A stretch of DNA of 64,000 nt from positions 1-64,000 of the forward strand of contig NZ_JAFJSY010000023.1 of assembly GCF_019857225.1 (NCBI RefSeq), in the 5' to 3' direction. Below, one piece after another: positions 49,712 to 57,709 of this stretch. The notes below the pieces were generated by a model, which worked only from the letters and a program-made list of their open reading frames with translations, was not told the DNA's origin and did not search any database. Each line of letters starts with the position of its first letter. Position 1 is the stretch's first letter. The position numbers and the translations under genes were made by a program. The DNA comes from Streptomyces plumbidurans. GTDB lineage: Bacteria > Actinomycetota > Actinomycetes > Streptomycetales > Streptomycetaceae.

Positions 49712-50766
49712 ATCAGCCCCCCGTCGCGGGCCGAGCGCGCGACGGCCTTGCCGGAGGTGTCGTACACCGTGACGATCCGCTCGTCCGGGCGGGCGGACAG
49801 GACCGCCTTCGCGTCCTTGAAGGGCACCGGAGCGCTCGCGTACCAGATGCCCCAGCCCGGATCACCCGCCAGGACCAGGACCTTCGCCGTGGTCGCCCGG
49901 TCACCGGTGCGCACCGAGACGCGTCCCGGCTCACCGCGCAAGCCGTAGTAGAGGCCCGAAAGGAGGAAGCCGCCCTTCACGCTGTCAACACGCAGCGTGA
50001 CTCCAGGCCTGTCGTCGAGCGGCTCGTCGCTGCTCCTGTGCCCCTCGATCACGGAGTGTCCCGACCAGTGGCCGCCGTCGGCCGTCAGCCACACCCGCAC
50101 CCCCGGCCCGGTGGTCACCCGCTCGCCGGGAGCGACGACCCGCACAGGACTGGTCGCCGCAGGCGCGCCGCCCGCAGAGTCCTCCGTGCCCGAACCGCCG
50201 CCCCGGACCAGGCCGTCGGCCAGGAAGGCGACCGCCGTCAGCAGTACCGCGCAGCCGGCCCCGGTCACGGCGACTCGGCGCCGGCGTTGTCTGCGCCCGC
50301 GTGCCCGGACGTCGGCCAACGGCACCTCGGACGGCGTCAACTCCCCCACGGCACGGGCGTATTGCTCCCGCAGTCGCCCGACGTCGCCCCCGGCCGCTTC
50401 CAGGCCCCGCCGGGCGTGGGCCCGCACCGCGCCCACCGAGCACCCCAGCAGCTGCGCGATCTCGGCATCCGTGCGGCCCTCCCAGACACGCAGCACCAGA
50501 ACGGCCCGGCGGCGCGCCGACCGGCGCCCCCGCAGCCGGCGCAGATGGCCGCGCACGAGACAGCGCCGTACATGGAAGTCGACGTCGTCACACGGCACAC
50601 GTCGCCACTGCGCGCACATCCGCTCCAGCGTTCTGCGCGCCAACTCGTCTGCTGCACCGGGCTCGTCGGTGAGCAGCCGCGCGGTCGCCGTCAGACCGGA
50701 CCAGTGTGTCCGGGCGTACGTGGCGAAGTCGTGGCCGGTGGGGGGTACGGCGGGGGTCGGTGGCAC
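49708..50766 (-). CDS. SigE-type sigma factor fused to transmembrane and extracytoplasmic domain
   Basis: A 352-residue protein from the GTG at 50766, preceded by GAAGGA. Residues about 15-150 look like a reduced sigma-70 protein: a region-2-like stretch (YARTHWSGLTATARLLTDEP) and a region-4 HTH (LVLRVWEGRTDAEIAQLLG, CSVGAVRAHARRGLE). A basic stretch (RGRRQRRRRVAV) leads into one membrane helix at about 187-207, followed by about 145 extracytoplasmic residues. The sigma part is thus tethered to the membrane. The frame stays open up to 50946, but that extension overlaps the divergent sigma gene's start. It is followed at once by the GT51 gene. Confidence 0.75.
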   Translation of the reverse strand: MPPTPAVPPTGHDFATYARTHWSGLTATARLLTDEPGAADELARRTLERMCAQWRRVPCDDVDFHVRRCLVRGHLRRLRGRRSARRRAVLVLRVWEGRTDAEIAQLLGCSVGAVRAHARRGLEAAGGDVGRLREQYARAVGELTPSEVPLADVRARGRRQRRRRVAVTGAGCAVLLTAVAFLADGLVRGGGSGTEDSAGGAPAATSPVRVVAPGERVTTGPGVRVWLTADGGHWSGHSVIEGHRSSDEPLDDRPGVTLRVDSVKGGFLLSGLYYGLRGEPGRVSVRTGDRATTAKVLVLAGDPGWGIWYASAPVPFKDAKAVLSARPDERIVTVYDTSGKAVARSARDGGLI

Positions 50767-50944
50767 GTGGGGGGTTCCTTCGGCTCGGAAACTCGGGCCG
50801 TACAGGCAGGTCGAGCAGCCGAGGAGGCGACAACGTCCAAGAAAGGGAGCCTCGGGCCCCGGTGTGCCGTCTTCCTGTACAAGACCTGTACGCACGACGG
50901 AGGTGGCCGGGTTGCAATCAAAGGCCACGGATTCAGGCAGGGGC

Positions 50945-51460
50945 ATGACCGAGGACGAGTTCGACGCCTTCTACGCCGCCGCGTTCCCCCGGCTGACCGG
51001 ACAGCTCTACGCCTTCACGGGCGACCACGGCGAGGCCCAGGACGTCGTGCAGGAGGCGTTCGTACGGGCCTGGGACCGGCGGGACCGGTTCCTGGCGGAC
51101 AGTGCCCCCGAGGCGTGGATCCGCACGGTGGCCATGCGGCTGGCGGTGAGCCGCTGGCGGCGCGCCAGGCGCTGGCTGGAACTGGTGCGGCGCACTCCGC
51201 CGCCCGAGACCCAGCCGGGGCCGGGCCCCGAGTACACGGCGCTCGTGGCCGCCCTGCGCGACCTGCCCGAGGCGCAGCGGATGGCGATCGTCCTGCACCA
51301 TCTGTGTGACCTGAGTGTGGAGCAGGTAGCCTCCGAGACCGGTGCGCCCGTGGGGACGGTCAAGGCGAGGCTGTCCAGAGGGCGTACGGAGCTGGCGAAG
51401 CGGCTTGGCGGGAACGAGGCCGACGGGCCGGTCCGGAAGGAGAGCGGCCGTGTCCGATGA
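50945..51460 (+). CDS. ECF/SigE-type RNA polymerase sigma factor
   Basis: A 171-residue sigma factor from the ATG at 50945. Region 2 is FYAAAFPRLTGQLYAFTGD with DVVQEAFVRAWDRRDRF, and region 2.4 WIRTVAMRLAVSRWRRARR. Region 4 is LRDLPEAQRMAIVLHHLCDL, SVEQVASETGAPVGTVKARL and SRGRTELAKRL. It should direct polymerase to a small regulon. It overlaps the membrane-protein gene after it by 11 bp, the usual layout for a sigma factor and its membrane regulator, and it diverges from a second, membrane-tethered sigma gene. Confidence 0.9.
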   Translation: MTEDEFDAFYAAAFPRLTGQLYAFTGDHGEAQDVVQEAFVRAWDRRDRFLADSAPEAWIRTVAMRLAVSRWRRARRWLELVRRTPPPETQPGPGPEYTALVAALRDLPEAQRMAIVLHHLCDLSVEQVASETGAPVGTVKARLSRGRTELAKRLGGNEADGPVRKESGRVR

Positions 51461-52106
51461 ACTCTCGACCGCCCTGCGCGAGTTGGCCGCCGCACGGGCG
51501 ACCCGGCCGGTCGTCGACGGTCCCGGGATCAGGGCCCGGGCGATGCGCCGCAGACGCCGCCGTCGCACCGCGTACGCCCTCGGGGGCGGGGGGACCGCGG
51601 CTCTCGCCCTGCTGGGCCTCGCTCTGCACCTGCACCCGGCCGGGGCACAGGACCCCCTGCCCGGCAGCCGGCCCCCGGCCGTGACGGCCCCCGTTTCCGC
51701 CCTGCCCTCCCCGAGTGCCGCGACGCCTGTCGTCGGTACGCTCGACCTGTCCCGGCACGGCCTGACGTGCGGCCGCCGAGTGCTGCCGGTCCTCGCGCAG
51801 TGGGGCCGTCCGCTCGCCTCCACGGGCCCGATGAGGGTGGTCGCGAAGCACAACCCGCGGGACCTGACCTTCGTACTGCGTTCGAAGAACCCGGTCGAGG
51901 TGCGCGTTCCGTATGTGGTCGAGCTGCGCGACCGGCAGGACCGGCCGTACTACATCGGCGTCTTCACCCCGAAACTCAAGGCCCTGAGCGAATACGCGGC
52001 CAAGAGCGACTGGATCGGCCTCGGCGCCGAGGACGCCGCCTGGTTCTACGCCCGGGCCCACATCGGCGACACGCTGGCCGTCACCGAGGATCCGGCGGCC
52101 CGCTGA
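51450..52106 (+). CDS. Membrane protein translationally coupled to the sigma factor (putative anti-sigma or effector)
   Basis: A 218-residue protein from the GTG at 51450, eight bases after GAAGGAGAG and overlapping the sigma gene. The first 45 residues are cytoplasmic and end in an Arg-rich run (RRRRRRRTAY), then one membrane helix at about 45-63, a Pro/Ala/Ser-rich linker and an outer domain of about 140 residues (YVVELRDRQDRPYYIGVFTP, WFYARAHIGDTLAV). No zinc-binding anti-sigma motif (HxxxCxxC) is present. Gene position suggests it regulates the sigma factor; the outer domain is not recognised. Confidence 0.75.
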   Translation: MSDELSTALRELAAARATRPVVDGPGIRARAMRRRRRRRTAYALGGGGTAALALLGLALHLHPAGAQDPLPGSRPPAVTAPVSALPSPSAATPVVGTLDLSRHGLTCGRRVLPVLAQWGRPLASTGPMRVVAKHNPRDLTFVLRSKNPVEVRVPYVVELRDRQDRPYYIGVFTPKLKALSEYAAKSDWIGLGAEDAAWFYARAHIGDTLAVTEDPAAR

Positions 52107-52118
52107 GCACCGGCCTCT

Positions 52119-52628
52119 TCAGCCGACGCGCTTCGCGAACGCCTCGTACGCCCGCTCGTCGAAGAGCACGAAGCGGACCTCCTCGACCGCCGTGTCCGCG
52201 GCGCGGACCGTCTCCACCGCGATGCGGGCGCCGTCGTCGATCGGCCAGCCGTAGATGCCGGTGGAGACGGCGGGGAAGGCGACCGTACGGGCGCCGAGCT
52301 CGTCGGCGACGCGCAGGGACTCGCGGTAGCAGGAGGCCAGCAGCTGGGAGCGGTCCTCGCTCGCCGACCAGACCGGGCCCACGGTGTGGATCACCCAGCG
52401 CGCGTCCAGGTCGCCCGCGGTGGTGGCGACCGCCTGGCCGGTAGGCAGGCCCTTGCCGTAGTGGGAGGCGCGGAGTGTGCGGCACTCGTCGAGGATGGCC
52501 GGGCCGCCCCGGCGGTGGATCGCGCCGTCCACTCCTCCGCCGCCGAGGAGTGAGGAGTTGGCCGCGTTGACGACCGCGTCGACGCTCTCGCGCGTGATGT
52601 CGCCCTGGACGAGCGTGATGGTGGTCAT
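52119..52628 (-). CDS. Macrodomain protein (O-acetyl-ADP-ribose deacetylase type)
   Basis: A 169-residue macrodomain from the ATG at 52628, overlapping the FAD oxidoreductase stop by ATGA. The ADP-ribose pocket is read from VQGDIT, the catalytic-type VNAANSSLLGGGGVDGAIH and AVSTGIYGWPIDDGARI. It matches the MacroD/YmdB class, which hydrolyses O-acetyl-ADP-ribose (the sirtuin product) and mono-ADP-ribosyl-aspartate/glutamate. Its coupling to an amine-oxidase-like gene is unexplained. Confidence 0.93.
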   Translation of the reverse strand: MTTITLVQGDITRESVDAVVNAANSSLLGGGGVDGAIHRRGGPAILDECRTLRASHYGKGLPTGQAVATTAGDLDARWVIHTVGPVWSASEDRSQLLASCYRESLRVADELGARTVAFPAVSTGIYGWPIDDGARIAVETVRAADTAVEEVRFVLFDERAYEAFAKRVG

Positions 52629-54034
52629 GTCTGCCTCAGCCTCCTCCAGACGGCCTTCGCCGCGTTGTGCCCGGACATTCCGTGTACCCCGGGTCCCGGT
52701 GGAGTGGCCGACGAGCAGAGGAAGACCGCGGGGTGCGGGGTGCTGTACGGGGAGAGGGTGAGCTTGGGGCGCAGCAGGACCTGGAGCCCGGAGACGGCGC
52801 CGGAGGCGATGTCCCCGCCGATGTAGTTGTGGTTGCGGGCAGCGATCTCGGGCGGGCCCGCGGTCGCGCGGGCGATGACGCGGTCGCGGAACCCCGGTGC
52901 GAAGCGCTCCAGTTGGCGCTCCATCGCGTCCGTGAGGTCTCCGGTCCAGCCGCTCGGCACATGGCCGTAGGCCCAGAAGACGTGCTTGCCGTCGGGTGCG
53001 CGGGAGGGGTCGACGACGCCGGGCTGGACCGTGATCATGAACGGCCGCTCGGGCGCCCGGCCCGCGCGGGAGGCCTCGTGCAGGGCGGTGCCGATCTCCG
53101 CGCTGTCGGCACCGATCTGCACGGTCCCGGCGCCGCGCGCCTCCTCGGCGGTCCACGGGACCGGGCCGTCCAGGGCGTAGTCGATCTTGAAGATGCCCGG
53201 GCCGTAGCGGTAGCCCTCGTAGTAGTTGCCGAGGCCGGCGATGCGGGCCAGGGCGGTGGGCGAGGTGTCGAAGACGTACGCGCGGGCGGGCGGCAGGTCG
53301 TCGAGGCGCTTGACCTCGTAGTCCGTGTGGACCAGGCCGCCCAGGTCCTTGAGGTACGCGGTGAGCGCGTCCGAGATGGACTGGGAGCCGCCGCGGGCCA
53401 CGGGCCAGCCGCGGGCGTGCGCGGCGAGGGCGAAGACCAGGCCGATGGCGCCGGTGGCGAGGCCGGTCAGGGGCGCCATCACATGCGCGACGAGACCGGC
53501 GAACAGGGTCTTGGCCGGCTCGTCGTGGAAGCGGCGGGTCAGCCATGCCGAGGGGGGCAGTCCGACCAGCCCGAAGCGGGCGAGGGTGACCGGGTCGCGC
53601 GGGAGCGCCGTGCCCGGCAGGGACATGAAGTCCCGCACCAGGGTGTCCCACTTGGGCAGGAACGGCTCGACCAGCCTGCGGTACGCACCGGCGTCCCTCG
53701 GTCCGAACGAGGCCGCCGTCTCGGCCACCGAACGGGACAGCACGGCGGCGGTGCCGTCGGTGAACGGATGCGCCATGGGCAGCCGGGGGTGCAGCCATTC
53801 GAGGCCGTACCGCTCCAGGGGCAGGGCGCGGAACGCCGGGGAGTTGATGCCCAGCGGGTGGGCCGCGGAGCACGGGTCGTGCCGGAAGCCGGGGAGGGTG
53901 AGCTCCTCGGTGCGGGCTCCCCCGCCGACGGTGTCACGGGCCTCGAACACGGCCACGGAGAAGCCCCGGCGGGCCAGCTCCACGGCGGCCGTCAGTCCGT
54001 TCGGCCCCGCTCCCACCACGACTGCATCGAGCAT
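52625..54034 (-). CDS. FAD-dependent oxidoreductase, phytoene-desaturase-like
   Basis: A 469-residue flavoprotein. The ATG at 54034, eight bases after GAAGG, is preferred over the GTG three codons upstream. The N-terminal MLDAVVVGAGPNGLTAAVEL and VFEARDTVGGGARTEELT form the FAD dinucleotide-binding loop; GGSQSISDALTAYLKDLGG and the C-terminal GPGVHGMSGHNAAKAVW are typical of NAD(P)/FAD proteins related to carotenoid desaturases. No other carotenoid gene is near, so it probably is not a carotenoid enzyme. It shares an operon with the macrodomain protein. Confidence 0.88.
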   Translation of the reverse strand: MLDAVVVGAGPNGLTAAVELARRGFSVAVFEARDTVGGGARTEELTLPGFRHDPCSAAHPLGINSPAFRALPLERYGLEWLHPRLPMAHPFTDGTAAVLSRSVAETAASFGPRDAGAYRRLVEPFLPKWDTLVRDFMSLPGTALPRDPVTLARFGLVGLPPSAWLTRRFHDEPAKTLFAGLVAHVMAPLTGLATGAIGLVFALAAHARGWPVARGGSQSISDALTAYLKDLGGLVHTDYEVKRLDDLPPARAYVFDTSPTALARIAGLGNYYEGYRYGPGIFKIDYALDGPVPWTAEEARGAGTVQIGADSAEIGTALHEASRAGRAPERPFMITVQPGVVDPSRAPDGKHVFWAYGHVPSGWTGDLTDAMERQLERFAPGFRDRVIARATAGPPEIAARNHNYIGGDIASGAVSGLQVLLRPKLTLSPYSTPHPAVFLCSSATPPGPGVHGMSGHNAAKAVWRRLRQT

Positions 54035-54168
54035 CGACGGCACCTTCGGACCCCTTCGTCAGCCGATGGCCACTGAGGATCAGGATATGCCGGGCAACCG
54101 GCCGTCCTGGGCGGCGGGTGGTTCACTGCTGAACAGTTGTCCGGATCACTCCTGAACCGGTGCCGGGA

Positions 54169-55014
54169 TCACGCCCCGTCCGACAGCAGGGCGCTCACCC
54201 GCCGGGCCGTCGCCTCGTCGCGAGCGGCCGTGAACGGAAGGGCGTTGCCGCCCGTGATGCGGAACGGCTCCCCGGTGAGGGTCAGATGCGTGCCGCCCGC
54301 CTCCTCGACCAGCAGGATGCCGGCGGCGTGGTCCCAGCTCGCCTCCCAGCTGAAGGCGACGGCGTCCAACCGGCCGCGGGCGACGGCCAGATACTCCAGG
54401 CCGGCCGAGCCGCAGGGACGCGGTGCGACGCCCTCGGTGCGCAGGCCGAGCAGGGCCCGCTTCTCCTTCTCGGTCGTGTAGTCCGGGTGGGAGGTGGCCA
54501 CTTCGAGGTCGCGGCCGGGCGCGGGCGGTCCGGCGTACAGCCGCTCGCCGTCGAGGAAGGCGCCCTGGCCCCTTACCGCCGTGGCGAGTCGGTCCGTGGC
54601 CGGGGCATAGGTCCACGAGGCGAGCAGGGCACCGCGGTGGGCGAGCGCGATCAGCGTGCAGAAGCCGGGGTCTCCGTGCACGAACTGGCGGGTCCCGTCG
54701 ACCGGGTCGACGATCCACACCGGCGCGTCCTCGCATATCGCGCCGTAGGTCGCCGGGTCGGCGTGCACCGCCTCCTCGCCGACGACGACGGAACCGGGCA
54801 GGAGGGCGCCGAGGACCTCGGTGAGATAGCGCTCGGTGAGCCGGTCGGCGTCGGTGACCAGGTCGTGCGGTCCGCTCTTCTGGTCGACCTCGTGGTCGGC
54901 CAGGCGGCGGAAGCGGGGCATGATCTCGGCCGCGGCGGCCTTGCGGACCGCCTCCTCCACGTCGGCCGAGCGGTGGGCGAGAAACTCGTCGATGGTTTCC
55001 TTGTTCTCGATCAT
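54169..55014 (-). CDS. Inositol-monophosphatase-family phosphatase
   Basis: A 281-residue enzyme from the ATG at 55014. The lithium-sensitive phosphatase metal ligands are present: GEE at about 79-81 (SVVVGEEAVH), D103 and D106 in WIVDPVDGTRQF, and WDHAAGILLVEEAGG near residue 227. The family includes inositol-1-phosphatase, histidinol phosphatase (HisN) and PAP phosphatase. Sequence alone does not separate them, but the length and DPVDGTRQFV fit actinobacterial inositol/histidinol phosphatases. Confidence 0.88.
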   Translation of the reverse strand: MIENKETIDEFLAHRSADVEEAVRKAAAAEIMPRFRRLADHEVDQKSGPHDLVTDADRLTERYLTEVLGALLPGSVVVGEEAVHADPATYGAICEDAPVWIVDPVDGTRQFVHGDPGFCTLIALAHRGALLASWTYAPATDRLATAVRGQGAFLDGERLYAGPPAPGRDLEVATSHPDYTTEKEKRALLGLRTEGVAPRPCGSAGLEYLAVARGRLDAVAFSWEASWDHAAGILLVEEAGGTHLTLTGEPFRITGGNALPFTAARDEATARRVSALLSDGA

Positions 55015-55098
55015 GTCTCCATGAGAGCACGCGCCACTGACAATCCCCGCCGGGCCGGTGGACGCCGGGTGGAATCCGCGTGAACTCGCGGTGCGCGC

Positions 55099-56928
55099 TC
55101 AGCGGCCGACCGCGTACCCCTGCATGCCCCGCGGGTTGGCGGCCGCCGACAGGACGCCGGTCTCCGGGTCCCGGGCGACCGCGCACAGCCGCCCCTCCGA
55201 CCAGGCATCGCCCACCGTCACGTCGTGGCCCCGGCGCCGCAGCTCCTCGACGACCTCGGGGTCCATGCGGGACTCGACCGTCACGCTCCCCGGCCTCATG
55301 CCGCGCGGGTAGAAGGAGCCGGGGAAGCTGTCGTTGTGCCAGTTCGGGGCGTCGATCGCGCCCTGGAGGTCGAGGCCGCCGCGGACCTGTGCGCGCAGGG
55401 CGACGGCGAGGAAGAAGTGCAGCTGCCACTGGTCCTGCTGGTCGCCGCCGGGGGTGCCGAACGCCATCACCGGGACGCCGTCGCGCAGGGCGATCGAGGG
55501 CGTGAGCGTGGTGCGGGGCCGGCGGCCGGGCGTCAGCGCGTTCGGCAGGCCCTCCTCCAGCCAGGTCATCTGCAGCCGGGTGCCGAGCGGGAAGCCCAGT
55601 TCGGGCACGACCGGGTTGGACTGCAGCCAGCCGCCGCTGGGGGTGGCGGCGACCATGTTGCCCCAGCGGTCGACGACGTCGAGGTGGCAGGTGTCGCCGC
55701 GGGTGGTGCCGTCCGCGGCGACCGGGGGCTCGCCCGGCACGGGTGAGACCGTCGGCTTCGCCACGGTCGGCTCGCCGACGCCCATCGGGCTGAACCCGGG
55801 CTCGTCTCCGACGACCGTGTGCGCGTGCGCGCTGAGCCGCGGGGTGCGCCCGCCGGGGCCGCCGGGGCGCAGGTCGTACGAGGCCTTGGCGCCGACGAGA
55901 TGGCGCCGGGCCGCGTTGTAGTGCGGGGACAGCAGGTCGCTCAGCGGGACCGCGGCCGCGTCGCCGTACCAGGCCTCCCGGTCGGCCATGGCGAGCTTGC
56001 AGCCCTCGATCAGCAGATGGACGTAGTCGGCGGAACCGTAGGCGGGCAGTTCGGGCGGGAGCAGGGCGAGCTGCTGGAGGAAGGCCGGGCCCTGGCTCCA
56101 GGGGCCGGCCTTGCACACCGTCCAGCCGTTCCAGTCGTACGTCGCCGGGGCCTCGTAGGTCGCGGACCAGCCGGCCAGGTCGGCGGCGGTGAGCGTGCCG
56201 CTGTGGCGTTCGCCGCTGGTGTCCATGGTGGGCCGCTGCGCCTGCCGTACGAGGGCCTCGGCGATGAACCCGGAGCGCCACACCTCGCGGGCGGCCTCGA
56301 TCTGCGCGACGCGGTCCCCGGCCCCGGCGACCTCGGCGAGCAGCCGCTTCCAGGTGGCGGCGAGGGCCGGGTTGCACAGGAGCTCACCGGGCCTCGGGGC
56401 CTTTCCGCCCGGCAGATAGACGTCCGCCGACGAGGTCCACTCCGTCTCGAAGAGCTCCCGTACGGTCTCGACGGTCGCGCCGACGTTCTCCACGGGCGCG
56501 TGCCCGTGTTCGGCGTATCCGACGGCGTACTTGAGGATGTCGGCGAGGGGTTTGGTGCCGTGGTCGCGCAGCAGGACCATCCAGGCGTCGAAGGCGCCGG
56601 GCACGGCGGCGGCGAGGGGTCCGGTGCCCGGGACGAGGTCCAGCCCGAGCGAGCGGTAGTGGGCGACCGTGGCGCCGGCCGGAGCCACGCCCTGGCCGCA
56701 CAGCACCCGTACCTCGCCGTCCGCCGGGGCGAGCAGGATCGGCACCTCCCCGGCCGGTCCGTTCAGGTGCGGCTCGACGACGTGCAGCACGAACGCCCCC
56801 GCCACGGCCGCGTCGTACGCGTTGCCGCGGTCCTCCAGTACGGCCATCGCGGACTGCGAGGCCAGCCAGTGGGTGGAGGACACCATGCCGAAGGTGCCCT
56901 GGAGGGTGGGGCGGGTGGTGAACGGCAT
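55099..56928 (-). CDS. Gamma-glutamyltransferase family protein without signal peptide
   Basis: A 609-residue N-terminal-nucleophile protein from the ATG at 56928. It starts directly with FGMVSSTHWLASQSAMAVLE, so it lacks the export signal many GGTs have. The autocleavage/nucleophile Thr is in RGDTCHLDVVDRWGN near residue 412, and GTPGGDQQDQWQLHFFL replaces the usual oxyanion loop. Typical GGTs cut glutathione and other gamma-glutamyl amides; this clade has an unusual GDTC instead of GTTH, so the substrate may differ. Confidence 0.85.
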   Translation of the reverse strand: MPFTTRPTLQGTFGMVSSTHWLASQSAMAVLEDRGNAYDAAVAGAFVLHVVEPHLNGPAGEVPILLAPADGEVRVLCGQGVAPAGATVAHYRSLGLDLVPGTGPLAAAVPGAFDAWMVLLRDHGTKPLADILKYAVGYAEHGHAPVENVGATVETVRELFETEWTSSADVYLPGGKAPRPGELLCNPALAATWKRLLAEVAGAGDRVAQIEAAREVWRSGFIAEALVRQAQRPTMDTSGERHSGTLTAADLAGWSATYEAPATYDWNGWTVCKAGPWSQGPAFLQQLALLPPELPAYGSADYVHLLIEGCKLAMADREAWYGDAAAVPLSDLLSPHYNAARRHLVGAKASYDLRPGGPGGRTPRLSAHAHTVVGDEPGFSPMGVGEPTVAKPTVSPVPGEPPVAADGTTRGDTCHLDVVDRWGNMVAATPSGGWLQSNPVVPELGFPLGTRLQMTWLEEGLPNALTPGRRPRTTLTPSIALRDGVPVMAFGTPGGDQQDQWQLHFFLAVALRAQVRGGLDLQGAIDAPNWHNDSFPGSFYPRGMRPGSVTVESRMDPEVVEELRRRGHDVTVGDAWSEGRLCAVARDPETGVLSAAANPRGMQGYAVGR

Positions 56929-57046
56929 CTCTCACCTCACTGCTGACGCGCCTTCGCGGGCCGATCGGCGCTCGGGTCCACGGGGAGGCTACCCAGCCGC
57001 GGGCGCACCAAGATTCCGCCTTCTGGCCGGGCCCGCGGGCCGGTGA

Positions 57047-57709
57047 TCAGGCGTGGCGCGGCGACACCAGGCCCGACTCGTAGGCGAACACGACGAGTTG
57101 GGCCCGGTCGCGCGCGCCCAGCTTCGTCATCGCCCGGCTGATGTGGGTCTTGGCCGTGAAGGGGCTGACGACCATGTGGGCGGCGATCTCCTCGTTGCTC
57201 AGGCCCCGGGCGGCCAGCGCCGTCACCTCGCGTTCGCGGCGGGTGAGGCAGTCGAGGCCGGGAGCCGTGGCCCGGTCCGGCGGCCGGGAGACGAACTCGC
57301 CGATCAGGGTGCGGGTGACCGACGGGGAGAGCAGCGCCTCGCCGCGGGCGACCACCTCGATGGCCTGGAGGAGGTCGGACGGTTCGGTGTCCTTGAGGAG
57401 GAAGCCGCTCGCACCGGCCCGCAGGGCCTCGAAGACGTACTCGTCCAGGCCGTAGTTGGTGAGGATGACGACGCGCACGGCGTCGAGCGTGGGGTCCGCG
57501 GCGATCCGGCGGGTGGCCTCGATGCCGGTCATCACCGGCATCTGCACATCGATCAGCGCGATGTCCGGCGCCTGCTCACGCACCAGCGCCAGCCCCTGCT
57601 CCCCGTCGGGCGCCTCCCCCACCACCTCGATCCCGTCCTCGGCATCCAGCAGGGCCCGAAACCCCGCCCGCATCAACGCCTGGTCGTCCACGAGCGCAAC
57701 CCTGATCAT
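57047..57709 (-). CDS. NarL/LuxR-type response regulator
   Basis: A 220-residue regulator from the ATG at 57709, after GGGGGAGGCGGG and overlapping the kinase stop by ATGA. The receiver domain has the acidic pair in ALVDDQALMR, phospho-acceptor D54 in IALIDVQMP, and Lys in FLLKDTEPSDLL. The C-terminal LuxR HTH is LTRREREVTALAARGLSNEE and IAAHMVVSPFTAKTHISR. It works with the upstream kinase; no target is apparent from the sequence. Confidence 0.95.
   Translation of the reverse strand: MIRVALVDDQALMRAGFRALLDAEDGIEVVGEAPDGEQGLALVREQAPDIALIDVQMPVMTGIEATRRIAADPTLDAVRVVILTNYGLDEYVFEALRAGASGFLLKDTEPSDLLQAIEVVARGEALLSPSVTRTLIGEFVSRPPDRATAPGLDCLTRREREVTALAARGLSNEEIAAHMVVSPFTAKTHISRAMTKLGARDRAQLVVFAYESGLVSPRHA

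Noticed and set aside
50767..50946. N-terminal extension of the fused sigma factor up to an ATG at 50946
   Set aside because: The extension looks non-coding, would overlap the start of the divergent sigma gene, and the GTG at 50766 has a ribosome site.
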